Shown here in pieces: positions 35,792 to 43,563 of a stretch of 64,000 nt of DNA. Position 1 is the stretch's first letter, and each line of letters starts with the position of its first letter. The notes under the pieces are model-generated. The model was given only the letters and a program-made list of their open reading frames with translations. It was not told where the DNA came from and did no database searches. The stretch is from Paenibacillus sp. J5C2022 (GTDB lineage: Bacteria > Bacillota > Bacilli > Paenibacillales > Paenibacillaceae), in contig NZ_JAOQJC010000039.1 of assembly GCF_025567625.1 (NCBI RefSeq), forward strand, positions 1-64,000, in the 5' to 3' direction. A program made the position numbers and the translations under genes.

Positions 35792-36700
35792 CTATTTTTT
35801 GCTTGAAACGGATTGCTCACTCAGATGCAGCTTGAGGTATTGATAAAGCTTTTGACCGGCCAATTGCAGCGGATATGCAGATGCTTTGCACAGGAGCCCG
35901 AAAATCATGTATATCATGCTCCCGTGAAGAGGCCGTATAGTTGTTCCCGTAGATACTGGCTCCGATATAATCTTCGGGACAAGTGCAATGCCTAACCCTT
36001 CCGCGACATAAAATTTCAAAGCCGTCATGCTCCCTATCTCCATCGTGTCGATGGATGCGTTCCCTGTCTCCTGCATCATGACCTCCAGCTTCCTTCGATA
36101 CGGACAAGCTGCTGAGGTGATGAGTAGACGATGCCCTCGAAAATCCTCCATTGAAAGTTCCGACTTCAGCGCTAACGGATGGGATACAGGCAATACGGCG
36201 ACGAACTGTTCCTGGAATAACGGTTCAAAATAAAACTCCCTACCCAAATCGGGTGCCGAGCAGAGTGAGAAATCAAGCTCGCCTCCGAGGATTCGATCGC
36301 TTAACGCCTGAGTATTCGCAAACTCCACGGAAATGCGGATATTCGGATATTTGGACATAAACCCCTGCAAAATGCCTGGCAACCGATAACTCCCTGTCGG
36401 CTCCGTGACGCCTACGCGGACATGCCCCGATTCCCCTAATTGCAGATTCGACAAGCTTGTTTGTACTTGCTCCATACTCTTTACAATTTGCAAGCTTTGG
36501 TCATGCAACAGCCTTCCCGCTTCCGTTAGCTGAAATTCCTTCCCTTTCCCGCGCTCGATCAACTGAACACCCAATTCCGATTCAAGCTTTTGTATTTGCA
36601 TCGTAACGGTGGATTGCACATAGTTCATTTCTTGAGCCGCACGGACAAAACTGCCATATTTAACGATTGTGTGGAACGTCTTTAACGTCTTAAGATCCAT
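35792..36700 (-). CDS. LysR-family transcriptional regulator
   Basis: MDLKTLKTFHTIVKYGSFVRAAQEMNYVQSTVTMQIQKLE is the N-terminal LysR helix-turn-helix. A periplasmic-binding-like effector domain follows (VRVGVTEPTGSYRLPGILQGF, LDFSLCSAPDLG). The ATG at 36700 has GAGGTGGCG upstream. It is divergent from the SDR gene and a 17-bp inverted repeat lies just before its start, so it probably controls itself and the SDR. It is about 302 residues, normal for the family. Confidence 0.92.
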   Translation of the reverse strand: MDLKTLKTFHTIVKYGSFVRAAQEMNYVQSTVTMQIQKLESELGVQLIERGKGKEFQLTEAGRLLHDQSLQIVKSMEQVQTSLSNLQLGESGHVRVGVTEPTGSYRLPGILQGFMSKYPNIRISVEFANTQALSDRILGGELDFSLCSAPDLGREFYFEPLFQEQFVAVLPVSHPLALKSELSMEDFRGHRLLITSAACPYRRKLEVMMQETGNASIDTMEIGSMTALKFYVAEGLGIALVPKIISEPVSTGTTIRPLHGSMIYMIFGLLCKASAYPLQLAGQKLYQYLKLHLSEQSVSSKK

Positions 36701-36719
36701 CGCACGCCACCTCAATGTA

Positions 36720-36736
36720 ATTCAAAATATTTGAAT
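36720..36736. promoter_or_regulatory. 17-bp inverted repeat, LysR operator candidate
   Basis: ATTCAAA-ATA-TTTGAAT is a perfect inverted repeat 20 bp upstream of the lysR ATG, in the divergent region with the SDR gene. LysR boxes are typically inverted repeats of this size. Confidence 0.55.
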
Positions 36737-36826
36737 GAGTTATTCACTTAATTCAATTATACAAATACAGTTGGAGGATTTACAATTAAAAAAGAGCAAA
36801 ATACGATATTAAGGAGTGTGTCCAAT

Positions 36827-37567
36827 ATGATGGTGAGTAACAAAGTAGTTCTTGTTACAGGCGGCGGCACAGGAATCGGCAAGGCGACAAGTCTCTTGCT
36901 GGCCAAGCGAGGGGCCACTGTTGTCGTCAATTATTCCCGTTCTCAATCCGATGCGGAAGAAACTGTTCAACGAATCAACAGTGAGGGTGGGCATGCTGTA
37001 GCCGTCAAAGGGGACGTATCCCGTGATGAGGAAATCCAGGGCATCGTCGAAACGATCGTGCAGCAATTCGGGACCGTAGATTTGCTCGTCAATAACGCCA
37101 GCATCACCAGCCATATTCCGATGGACAATCTGGAGGCAGTAACGTCTGGAGTATGGAATGAATTGTTCGATGTGAATGTGAAGGGCATGTTCAACTGTGC
37201 GCGAGCTGTCGCCCCTTACATGAAGAAGAATAAACAGGGAGCCATCGTCAATCTTGGCAGTATTGCCGGACTAACCGGAGTAGGCTCTTCTCTTCCCTAT
37301 GCCGTATCGAAAGCGGCGGTCCACGGCCTGACAAAATCGCTGGCACGAGCATTAGCGCCCTATATTCGAGTCAACTGTATCGTGCCGGGAGCCGTCGAGA
37401 CAAGGTGGTGGGCAGGAAGAGAAGAACAAATGCAGCGATTAGCTCCGAACCTTCCTCTGCAGCGCATATCAACGCCTGAAGATATCGCCTCCATGATCTG
37501 CGCGACCTTGGAGCAGGAAGCGATGACGGGGCAAATCATTACGGTGGACAGCGGTCAAACGCTGTAG
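36827..37567 (+). CDS. Short-chain dehydrogenase/reductase (FabG-like)
   Basis: A classical SDR of 246 residues: the cofactor loop is TGGGTGIG, NNAS and NLGSIAG mark the active site, and YAVSK near residue 158 holds the Tyr-Lys pair. The C-terminal GQIITVDSGQTL matches family ends. AAGGAG lies 10 bases before the ATG at 36827; a GTG at 36818 is too close to it. It is divergent from the LysR gene. Its last 99 bp overlap the convergent dehalogenase frame. Confidence 0.9.
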   Translation: MMVSNKVVLVTGGGTGIGKATSLLLAKRGATVVVNYSRSQSDAEETVQRINSEGGHAVAVKGDVSRDEEIQGIVETIVQQFGTVDLLVNNASITSHIPMDNLEAVTSGVWNELFDVNVKGMFNCARAVAPYMKKNKQGAIVNLGSIAGLTGVGSSLPYAVSKAAVHGLTKSLARALAPYIRVNCIVPGAVETRWWAGREEQMQRLAPNLPLQRISTPEDIASMICATLEQEAMTGQIITVDSGQTL

Positions 37568-38440
37568 GTGGAAACTCAGCCATGCGGCAATAGCTTCGCC
37601 TACTTCATCGGGTGCGTCTTCTTGAGGATAGTGACGGCCTGGCACGGTAACTTCGGTCTGCGATGGCCATGTACGGCAATAATCGATGTGCGATGGCGGC
37701 AATAAGCCTGGTTCGCATTTGATGAATAACTTGGGTACGTCGCTTTGTGCCAGCCATTCTCCATACGCAGTGACAATCTCTGCAACATCAGCCGGATCTC
37801 CGTCGAAGGGAAGCTGACGGGCCCAACTGAGCATAGGACGGCGACTTTCGCCCGGCTCCAGGAACGGCCGCCGGTATTGTGTCATCTCTTCATCCGTCAG
37901 CTTGCGCAATATATTAACCGGCAGGTTGAACTCGATAAATGAATTTCCCTCTAGCACCATGTCCTCTCCCTTCGGCGTCCGAAGCGATTGGAAGATGCTG
38001 CGCCCTTTCTCCGGCATTTCACTCCAACTGCGGGGCTTAATAATGGCCTCCATGTGAATGATGCCTGTGACAGCGGCGGGATGGCGCATACTCCAGTCGA
38101 AGCCTAGTACCGATCCCCAGTCATGAACTACGAAGGTGACACACTCACTTACCCCTAACTGATCGAGCAGCTCATCGACAAAGAGACGGTGCTGGGCGAA
38201 TGTATACGATTGAGGGCCGCTATCCGGAAGCTTTGCGGAATCACCCATTCCAATAAGATCGGGAGCAATGCAGCGGCCAAACTTCCGGGCATAAGGAATA
38301 ATATTACGCCAGAGATAAGAGGATGACGGATTCCCGTGCAGGAAGACGATCGGATCTCCGCTTCCTTCATCCACATAGGCCATCTCTAATCCAGAAACTT
38401 GCATTCTTTTTTTCTCGTAGGGGAACGCCGCGTTAATCAT
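37469..38440 (-). CDS. Haloalkane dehalogenase (LinB/DhaA-type alpha/beta hydrolase)
   Basis: The protein hydrolyses carbon-halogen bonds. Its active-site residues follow LinB: HGNP (halide-binding Asn), VVHDWGS with the nucleophile Asp near residue 108 and halide-binding Trp next to it, IIHMEAI with the acid Glu near 131, and GRHYPQEDAPDEVG with the catalytic His near 269. AGGAGGAG precedes the ATG, which overlaps the MarR stop. Family members end near residue 295; this one continues about 25 residues into DNA antisense to the SDR gene, a tail rich in H and R that looks like read-through after loss of the normal stop. Confidence 0.87.
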   Translation of the reverse strand: MINAAFPYEKKRMQVSGLEMAYVDEGSGDPIVFLHGNPSSSYLWRNIIPYARKFGRCIAPDLIGMGDSAKLPDSGPQSYTFAQHRLFVDELLDQLGVSECVTFVVHDWGSVLGFDWSMRHPAAVTGIIHMEAIIKPRSWSEMPEKGRSIFQSLRTPKGEDMVLEGNSFIEFNLPVNILRKLTDEEMTQYRRPFLEPGESRRPMLSWARQLPFDGDPADVAEIVTAYGEWLAQSDVPKLFIKCEPGLLPPSHIDYCRTWPSQTEVTVPGRHYPQEDAPDEVGEAIAAWLSFHLQRLTAVHRNDLPRHRFLLQGRADHGGDIFRR

Positions 38441-38903
38441 CTTGCATCTCCTCCTGCTCTGTCAGATTGCGAAGCACAATTTTCAGCAAGCCTACGAACA
38501 AGCCATACTCTTCATCGGTAATACCTTTCCTCGTTTTATTTTTAACGCGGGCCAGCGCTTCTTGTACCTTAGGTACCACCTCGTGTCCCCGCTCCGTCAA
38601 AAAGAGCAGATGATAGCGATTATCGGCGGGATCGGCTTCCCTTCGTACGTAACCTTCCGCTTCCAATTTGGTAATCGCTTTGGCTGTAGTCGTTTTGTCG
38701 ATGAGCAGTTTTTTGCTTAGCTCCTTTTGAGTAATGGGTTGTTGATTCGCAATTGCTATCAGAAAAGTATACTGTCCGCTTCCGATTCTATAAGGTGCCA
38801 ACTCCGCTGAGATCAATACTTGCATGTGTCGGTAAATGGCTGAGATGTATTGTCCATGTGATTCCTCTGCACTATTGTCATTCTGCCTCCAATGCTCGTT
38901 CAC
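38433..38903 (-). CDS. MarR-family transcriptional regulator of the dehalogenase unit
   Basis: The 156-residue MarR protein has a helix-turn-helix (QQPITQKELSKKLLIDKTTTAKAITKLEAEGYVRREADPADNRYHLLFLTERG). It begins with GTG after AAGGAGGG. Its stop overlaps the dehalogenase start. Two near-identical 22-bp sequences upstream are likely operators, so it probably represses the unit until a substrate-like compound is present. Confidence 0.9.
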   Translation of the reverse strand: MNEHWRQNDNSAEESHGQYISAIYRHMQVLISAELAPYRIGSGQYTFLIAIANQQPITQKELSKKLLIDKTTTAKAITKLEAEGYVRREADPADNRYHLLFLTERGHEVVPKVQEALARVKNKTRKGITDEEYGLFVGLLKIVLRNLTEQEEMQDD

Positions 38904-38917
38904 ACTTTCCCTCCTTC

Positions 38918-38976
38918 AAATAGAATGTTATTGCAACTAATTTTAAGATACAACAAATAGGATGTTATTGCAACTA
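38918..38976. promoter_or_regulatory. Two direct 22-bp repeats, MarR operator candidates
   Basis: Copies at 38918-38939 and 38955-38976 share ATGTTATTGCAACTA and differ at one of 22 bases; they start 37 bp apart. The core GTTATTGCAAC is partly palindromic. They lie 15-74 bp upstream of the marR GTG, where binding would block the promoter. Confidence 0.65.
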
Positions 38977-38981
38977 TGTAA

Positions 38982-39022
38982 GAAATGATCGTGTCATCCA
39001 TATCCAGCAAAATTGCTTTTGG
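38982..39022 (-). pseudogene. N-terminal remnant of a HAD-superfamily hydrolase (copy 1)
   Basis: The minus strand reads PKAILLDMDDTIIS, the HAD motif I start (hhhhDxDxT). The frame then runs into the operator repeats and no further HAD motif is visible. A related remnant lies at 62345-62390 beside the second toxin locus. It is too short to be a gene. Confidence 0.5.
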
Positions 39023-39069
39023 CTGAATCGTCCGCACTAGTATCACACTCCATTTCACTTAATTTCTGT

Positions 39070-39098
39070 TTGCATGAATAAACTAACGCCGTTATAAT
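39070..39098 (+). promoter_or_regulatory. Promoter of the antitoxin RNA (locus 1)
   Basis: TTGCAT (39070-39075), a 17-bp spacer and TATAAT (39093-39098) make a sigma-A-type promoter reading right, and the same hexamers and spacing occur at 62416-62444. The expected start is near 39105. Confidence 0.75.
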
Positions 39099-39104
39099 AA
39101 AACT

Positions 39105-39226
39105 AAAGAAGGAGCCGTGCGCCAACACGACTCCGACAGCACAGTAGACCGCTTCAAAGGCGGTCGGCTTTGGTAATTTAGTCGAAAATAGACCGATCAC
39201 CTTGCTACGGGGCGGTCTATTTTTGT
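39105..39226 (+). ncRNA. Antisense antitoxin RNA (locus 1), about 122 nt
   Basis: The predicted transcript runs from the promoter at 39070-39098 to an intrinsic terminator with perfect 11-bp arms at 39185-39195 and 39213-39223 followed by TTTGTT. It is antisense to the toxin mRNA 3' untranslated region and the last bases of the toxin frame, the arrangement of RatA/txpA-like type I systems. No start codon with a ribosome site is present, so it should act as RNA. Confidence 0.65.
39111..39134 (-). terminator. Terminator of toxin mRNA (locus 1)
   Basis: On the minus strand a GGAGTCGTG/CACGGCTCC stem is followed by TTCTTTAGTTTTATT, a good intrinsic terminator for the toxin transcript. The same stem occurs at 10440-10463 and 62457-62480. 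Confidence 0.7.
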
Positions 39227-39324
39227 TGGATAATTAATGCAATGATGGCAACAATCAGCGTCAGCAGCGCAATAATTAGCGCACCAAAACCAATCATCAA
39301 CGTCAAAGCGTCTTTAACCTCCAT
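39217..39324 (-). CDS. Holin-like type I toxin (locus 1)
   Basis: A 35-residue hydrophobic peptide beginning MEVKDALTLMIGFGAL, with a single membrane helix and ending QQK, matches the putative holin-like toxins common in Paenibacillus. GGGAGGG lies 6 bases before the ATG at 39324. An extended -10 (TGCTATAAT) reads left at 39399-39391, giving a leader of about 60 nt. In the leader CCTCTC can pair with the GGGAGG of the ribosome site. When expressed it should damage or depolarise the membrane, kept off by the antisense RNA. Confidence 0.8.
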   Translation of the reverse strand: MEVKDALTLMIGFGALIIALLTLIVAIIALIIQQK

Positions 39325-39390
39325 GGGCATCCCTCCCTTCCTTAGAGAGGTAGCCGACCGCCCTTGCAAGCCGTTCTATGTGCTTGTCTA

Positions 39391-39399
39391 ATTATAGCA
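39391..39399 (-). promoter_or_regulatory. Extended -10 promoter of the toxin gene (locus 1)
   Basis: TGCTATAAT on the minus strand, conserved at 62735-62743 at the same distance from the second toxin gene. Confidence 0.6.
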
Positions 39400-39569
39400 T
39401 AATTTGTAAGAAGCATAGTCAAGAAATTCGCACTTCAATGGGATCATCGCTGTACAAAATCCAATCGTTTCTGCCAGTTTCTGCTGATAAAGACAATTAC
39501 ATTTCCTCACTAATCTATTCATGACCTTTATAAAACTGCGTATTTTTACCGAGGGGAGATCAAATTGCT

Positions 39570-41846
39570 ATGAATATAGCCGACAAGTTGTTGCAAAAAC
39601 TCAAAAACCGCGAAATCCGGAATACGCTGAAGGTCTATCAGGACAAGGTGGAGCTCATCAGGAAACGGAATTGGGAGGCATGTAATGATGGGCAACTTCA
39701 AGCGGAATCCCTCCGGCTGCAAAAAGAAGCACAATCGGGTACGCCTTTGGACGAGCTGCTTGTCGACGCTTATGCGTTAGTCTGCGAGGCGGCGAAGAGA
39801 ACGCTGGGATTACAGCCATACGATGTCCAGATCATGGCTGCCCTCGCTTTGCATGATGGGAAGTTGATCGAGCAGTATACAGGCGAAGGAAAAACGCTCT
39901 CTGCAGTTATGCCTGCATATCTAAATGCGCTAACCGGGGAAGGCGTTCATGTGCTGACTTTCAACGATTATTTGGCAAGTCGAGATGCGGAGTGGATGGG
40001 CCCAATCTATCGTTCCCTCGGATTAACGGTAAATTCGGTTCAAGCGGGCATGAGCCTGTCCGAGAAACGGGAAGCCTATGCCGCAGATATAACCTACGTC
40101 ACAGCCAAAGAGGCGGGATTCGATTATTTGCGCGATACGATCGCACTGAACGAAGCCGATACCGTGCATCGTTCTTTCCACTACGTCATCGTCGACGAAG
40201 CGGATTCACTGCTTCTCGACGAAGCGCGGGTCCCGTTAGTTATCGCCGGCGAGTCGGACTCTTCCAGCAGCGACGGCATTCATCTCGCAGAAGTGGTTCG
40301 GCAGCTCACGCCCATTGAACATTACGACTTCGACGAGTCCAAGCGGAACGTTTACTTGAATGAAGCGGGCTCTGCAAAGGTGGAATCGCTGCTTGGATGC
40401 GGCAATTTGTTCGAAAGTCATAACGGTCCTCTGTTATCTGCATTAAATTGTGCGCTGCATGTAGAATCGTTATTGAAGAAAGACGTGGATTACATCGTCC
40501 GGAACGGGAGAATCGAGCTGATCGACGAATATACCGGACGCGTGGCGGAGAACAGGCATTTGCCGGACGGGCTGCAAGCCGCGCTTACGGCCAAAGAAGG
40601 GCTGCCGTCCGAATCCGGCGGTAAAATTCTTGGAACGATCACCCTTCAGCACTTCCTTAGCCTATACCCGAAGGCTTGCGGAATGACAGCTACCGCGCAT
40701 GCTTCCGCAATCGAATTTGAAGAGATCTATGAGCTGCAGGTCGTGCAAATTCCGTCGAACCGGCAAAACATCCGAATCGACCATCCGCTCCGGATTTATA
40801 CCCATAAAGCGGCCAAGCTTAAGGCACTTGTCCAAGAAATCTCGTCTGTCCATGCAACGGGCCGTCCGATTCTTATCGGTACGTCAAGCGTCGAGGAGTC
40901 TGACATGCTGGCGGAGGCGCTAGCCGTTGCCGATGTGCCTTGCCATGTACTGAATGCGAAGAATGACGCAGAAGAAGCCGGGATCATCGCCAAAGCGGGA
41001 GAAATCGGCGCCGTAACGGTGTCTACCAATATGGCGGGACGCGGCGTCGACATCCGGCTCGGCGGCGGCAATCCCACGCAAGCAGAAGCCGTCGCCAAGC
41101 TGGGCGGTTTATACGTAATTGGCACACATGTGAACGAAAGCGTGCGGATCGACGACCAGCTGCGCGGGCGCGCCGGCCGCCAAGGCGACCCGGGAGCTTC
41201 CGTTTTTTTCGTAAGCTTGGAGGACGAGTTGATGCTTCAGTTCGGCATTGACAGATGGGTTCGCGGTCTTAGACAAGATGAGGAGCTTCAAGAGCCAGCG
41301 CTCCACAGCAAAATCTCGCATATTCAGCGGGTTGCGATGGCCCAAAACTACCATATCCGCCAGGAGTTGAACTGTTATTCGGATATGGTAGAGGATCAGA
41401 GGCGAATTCTATATGAGGAGCGTCTTGCCATATTGAAAGGCGGGAAGTCGATGAGTCCTTCGGAGCAACGGGTACGACTATTTTATATCGATCAGTTCTG
41501 GGCTGACCATCTGGCATACGCTTCTTACATTCGCGAAGGCATCCACTTGGAGAGCCTCGCCAGCCGCAATCCGATCGACGAATTCCATGTGCAGATTACC
41601 GAAGCATACGATCAAATTCCAGCTAAAATAAATAATGAGTCGGCGAATATGCTTGAAAGGCTCGCAGGCTCGAATGATCCGTCAAAGTGGGAAAAGCTCG
41701 GTCTGAAGAGTCCCGCTTCCACTCGGACTTATATTATCAGCGATCAATACATCCAAAATAAGCGCAGCTCATGGAACCCAGCGACGATGATGGCTTATTA
41801 TCTTCGCGGCATTTTGAGGCCGATATTCAAATTGTCCAAATTTTGA
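39570..41846 (+). CDS. secA2: Accessory preprotein translocase ATPase SecA2
   Basis: The 758-residue SecA-family motor has nucleotide-binding domain 1 with Walker A QYTGEGKTL (about residues 103-111) and VDEADSLLLDEARVP (near 209). The preprotein cross-linking domain and nucleotide-binding domain 2 follow (GTSSVEESDMLAEAL, TNMAGRGVDIRLGGG, DDQLRGRAGRQGDPG). It is shorter than housekeeping SecA (about 835) and lacks the C-terminal CxCxSG zinc site, so I call it SecA2. SecA2 proteins export subsets of surface proteins, including SLH proteins in Bacillus anthracis. That makes the SLH genes at 46-62 kb good client candidates. It is a single-gene unit. Confidence 0.9.
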   Translation: MNIADKLLQKLKNREIRNTLKVYQDKVELIRKRNWEACNDGQLQAESLRLQKEAQSGTPLDELLVDAYALVCEAAKRTLGLQPYDVQIMAALALHDGKLIEQYTGEGKTLSAVMPAYLNALTGEGVHVLTFNDYLASRDAEWMGPIYRSLGLTVNSVQAGMSLSEKREAYAADITYVTAKEAGFDYLRDTIALNEADTVHRSFHYVIVDEADSLLLDEARVPLVIAGESDSSSSDGIHLAEVVRQLTPIEHYDFDESKRNVYLNEAGSAKVESLLGCGNLFESHNGPLLSALNCALHVESLLKKDVDYIVRNGRIELIDEYTGRVAENRHLPDGLQAALTAKEGLPSESGGKILGTITLQHFLSLYPKACGMTATAHASAIEFEEIYELQVVQIPSNRQNIRIDHPLRIYTHKAAKLKALVQEISSVHATGRPILIGTSSVEESDMLAEALAVADVPCHVLNAKNDAEEAGIIAKAGEIGAVTVSTNMAGRGVDIRLGGGNPTQAEAVAKLGGLYVIGTHVNESVRIDDQLRGRAGRQGDPGASVFFVSLEDELMLQFGIDRWVRGLRQDEELQEPALHSKISHIQRVAMAQNYHIRQELNCYSDMVEDQRRILYEERLAILKGGKSMSPSEQRVRLFYIDQFWADHLAYASYIREGIHLESLASRNPIDEFHVQITEAYDQIPAKINNESANMLERLAGSNDPSKWEKLGLKSPASTRTYIISDQYIQNKRSSWNPATMMAYYLRGILRPIFKLSKF

Positions 41847-41894
41847 TACAGCGTATGCAAGTGTTGATTCCATGTTGACCTCGAGCCACGAAGA

Positions 41895-41932
41895 ATGCAT
41901 CGCCAAGGCGTACAAGCCGCATGGCGATGCAT
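41895..41932 (+). terminator. Terminator-like hairpin after secA2
   Basis: Perfect 11-bp arms (ATGCATCGCCA and complement) at 41895-41905 and 41922-41932, followed by a short T/A run. The surrounding 65 bp resemble 62951-63012. Confidence 0.7.
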
Positions 41933-41966
41933 TTATAGAATAAATACTGCTACCGCGCTATCGTTT

Positions 41967-42389
41967 TTAGTGTTCCATCTCCGTATAAATTTGAAAGGTC
42001 ACGCCGAATTTATCCGTTACATCGCCAAATCCTGGGCTGAAAGATTCCTCTTTGAACGGCATATTGACTTGACCGTCTTGCCGCAAGGCTTCATAAATTC
42101 GTCTTGATTGTTCTACGTCGTTCGATGTAATGCAAATAGTTACCTGTTTCCCGCTTTTAATAGGCGATCCGCCTGGAGAATCCGATAACATGAGTTCCGT
42201 TTCACCGACTTTCAATTTGGCGTGCGCAATAAGACTACTCAAATCGTCAGTGAACGTATTGGGCATGTCCGGCATTTCACCGTAAGTAGCAATGGAGAGG
42301 ATTTCTGCACCGATGGCTTGTTCATAAAACGCAATTGCTTCCTTTACACGTCCCTCCAAAGTAATATAAGGGGTAAGTTTTACCGTCAT
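41967..42389 (-). CDS. VOC-family protein, PhnB-like
   Basis: The 140-residue protein resembles PhnB/YjdN-type VOC proteins: KLTPYITLEGRVKEAIAFYEQAIGAEI at the start, then KLKVGETELMLSDSPGG and FGDVTDKFGVTFQIYTE with the closing motif. GAGGAGG lies before the ATG at 42389; the frame extends upstream to 42407 without support. It is a single gene of unknown substrate. Confidence 0.87.
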   Translation of the reverse strand: MTVKLTPYITLEGRVKEAIAFYEQAIGAEILSIATYGEMPDMPNTFTDDLSSLIAHAKLKVGETELMLSDSPGGSPIKSGKQVTICITSNDVEQSRRIYEALRQDGQVNMPFKEESFSPGFGDVTDKFGVTFQIYTEMEH

Positions 42390-42458
42390 AAGATTGTTCC
42401 TCCTCAAATTTTGATTCGATTGTGTTTCATAAGTATAGACGATTCGGCCACCGTAAAA

Positions 42459-42575
42459 TCATCGGTTACCTCGAAAAATCTCATTCTCGTCCAAAACGGC
42501 CGGCACGCCACGACTGTTGATACTTCTAGCGATGATGAGGTTCTCCGCGCTGTCTGTAACGGCAAGTTTTTTCAT
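42459..42575 (-). CDS. Possible 38-residue coupled small protein
   Basis: The ATG overlaps the stop of the preceding gene (TAATG). The frame reads MKKLAVTDSAENLIIARSIN and continues to residue 38 before TGA. Composition is protein-like and coupling would give translation without its own ribosome site. It may be a real small protein, a fragment of a lost downstream gene, or chance. Confidence 0.3.
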   Translation of the reverse strand: MKKLAVTDSAENLIIARSINSRGVPAVLDENEIFRGNR

Positions 42576-43519
42576 TACCCAATAATGTATCGAAAATTCT
42601 CCACTGCTTTGGAGTTAGGTCTGGGTAGTCTGTTCATGTGGTTATATAGACTATAGGGGAATTTAAATGTATGGCCGAATTCCCAGCCCAGATGCTGAAA
42701 GTCTCTTAGCCAATATTCATCCTCGACTGGCAGCCACTCTGAACGATACGCTAATTGAAGGGGCAATCGATCTACTGGAGAGAGCAATTTGGGCGGATGC
42801 TTCGGGTCTATATCCCGACTCATTCGAAGCGCCTTAATCAGCTTTAGAAGGGACGGGATACCTTTCAGAAAAAGTTCGGTGTGACCAAGATCATGCAAAA
42901 TATTTAATGCTTGAGAGAAAGTGAGCATATGTCCGATTAAATCGTGATGAGCCTCCGCTTTGTAAATGGTTCGAAAGGATGACAACTCGTTTAATATAAA
43001 ATCTGAAAGCTGTTCTGCATTTCGGATTTCAGGAAAGCAATCCCCTTCCTCCACTTCCAGCTTCTTCACTTCCGATACCGAATAGCCTAGCCAAGACCTC
43101 CCGGGAATCGTTTTATGGAACGATTCGATCAGCTTCGAGATGCCTGCAATATCATCCTTACGTCCCCAATGGCCAAGTTCTTTAATAGCCCACAAACTGA
43201 GGGCGGCATAGATTACATTGTGTCCGACCCAATGGAGTCCATCCATTGTTGGCTCTAGTGCAATTAGAATCGCCATTTCTTCGGCTTGGACATCCGTTTC
43301 TTCTGCGTTTCGAGGTATATGTACATACGTGCGGCTACGCAACATCGCGTGGGATTCTTCCGTAATTCGAGCTACCGCTTTAGCAGACAGTGCATTTTCT
43401 TTGACAAAAAAATAACTTGCGATAGCTGCCGCTCCAAAATGCGCTTCCCAAATATCACCAGTCCGCTCCTTGCACTGCGATATAATAGATAAACCACTCT
43501 CCAGGATGCTATAGTCCAT
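42575..43519 (-). CDS. Hypothetical helical protein downstream of the BTAD regulator
   Basis: About 314 residues from the ATG at 43519, which follows GAGGAGTGG; the frame continues to 43567 without support. It is rich in helices and histidine/tryptophan (IWEAHFGAAAIASYFF, LHWVGHNVIYAALSLWAIKELGHWG, AEAHHDLIGHMLTFSQALNILHDLGH) and lacks a signal peptide. I do not recognise the family. It lies 44 bp downstream of the regulator gene on the same strand, so it is probably co-transcribed. Confidence 0.65.
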   Translation of the reverse strand: MDYSILESGLSIISQCKERTGDIWEAHFGAAAIASYFFVKENALSAKAVARITEESHAMLRSRTYVHIPRNAEETDVQAEEMAILIALEPTMDGLHWVGHNVIYAALSLWAIKELGHWGRKDDIAGISKLIESFHKTIPGRSWLGYSVSEVKKLEVEEGDCFPEIRNAEQLSDFILNELSSFRTIYKAEAHHDLIGHMLTFSQALNILHDLGHTELFLKGIPSLLKLIKALRMSRDIDPKHPPKLLSPVDRLPLQLAYRSEWLPVEDEYWLRDFQHLGWEFGHTFKFPYSLYNHMNRLPRPNSKAVENFRYIIG

Positions 43520-43563
43520 CTTACCACTCCTCTTGTGATCAATATTAGTATATACCCCTTCAT

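Noticed and set aside
38994..39200. A 68-codon minus-strand frame
   Set aside because: It runs through the toxin terminator and antisense RNA and has no ribosome site.
39185..39223. Hairpin considered as an attenuator of secA2
   Set aside because: secA2 starts more than 340 bp further on and the hairpin ends the antisense RNA; the toxin promoter, on the other strand, lies between.
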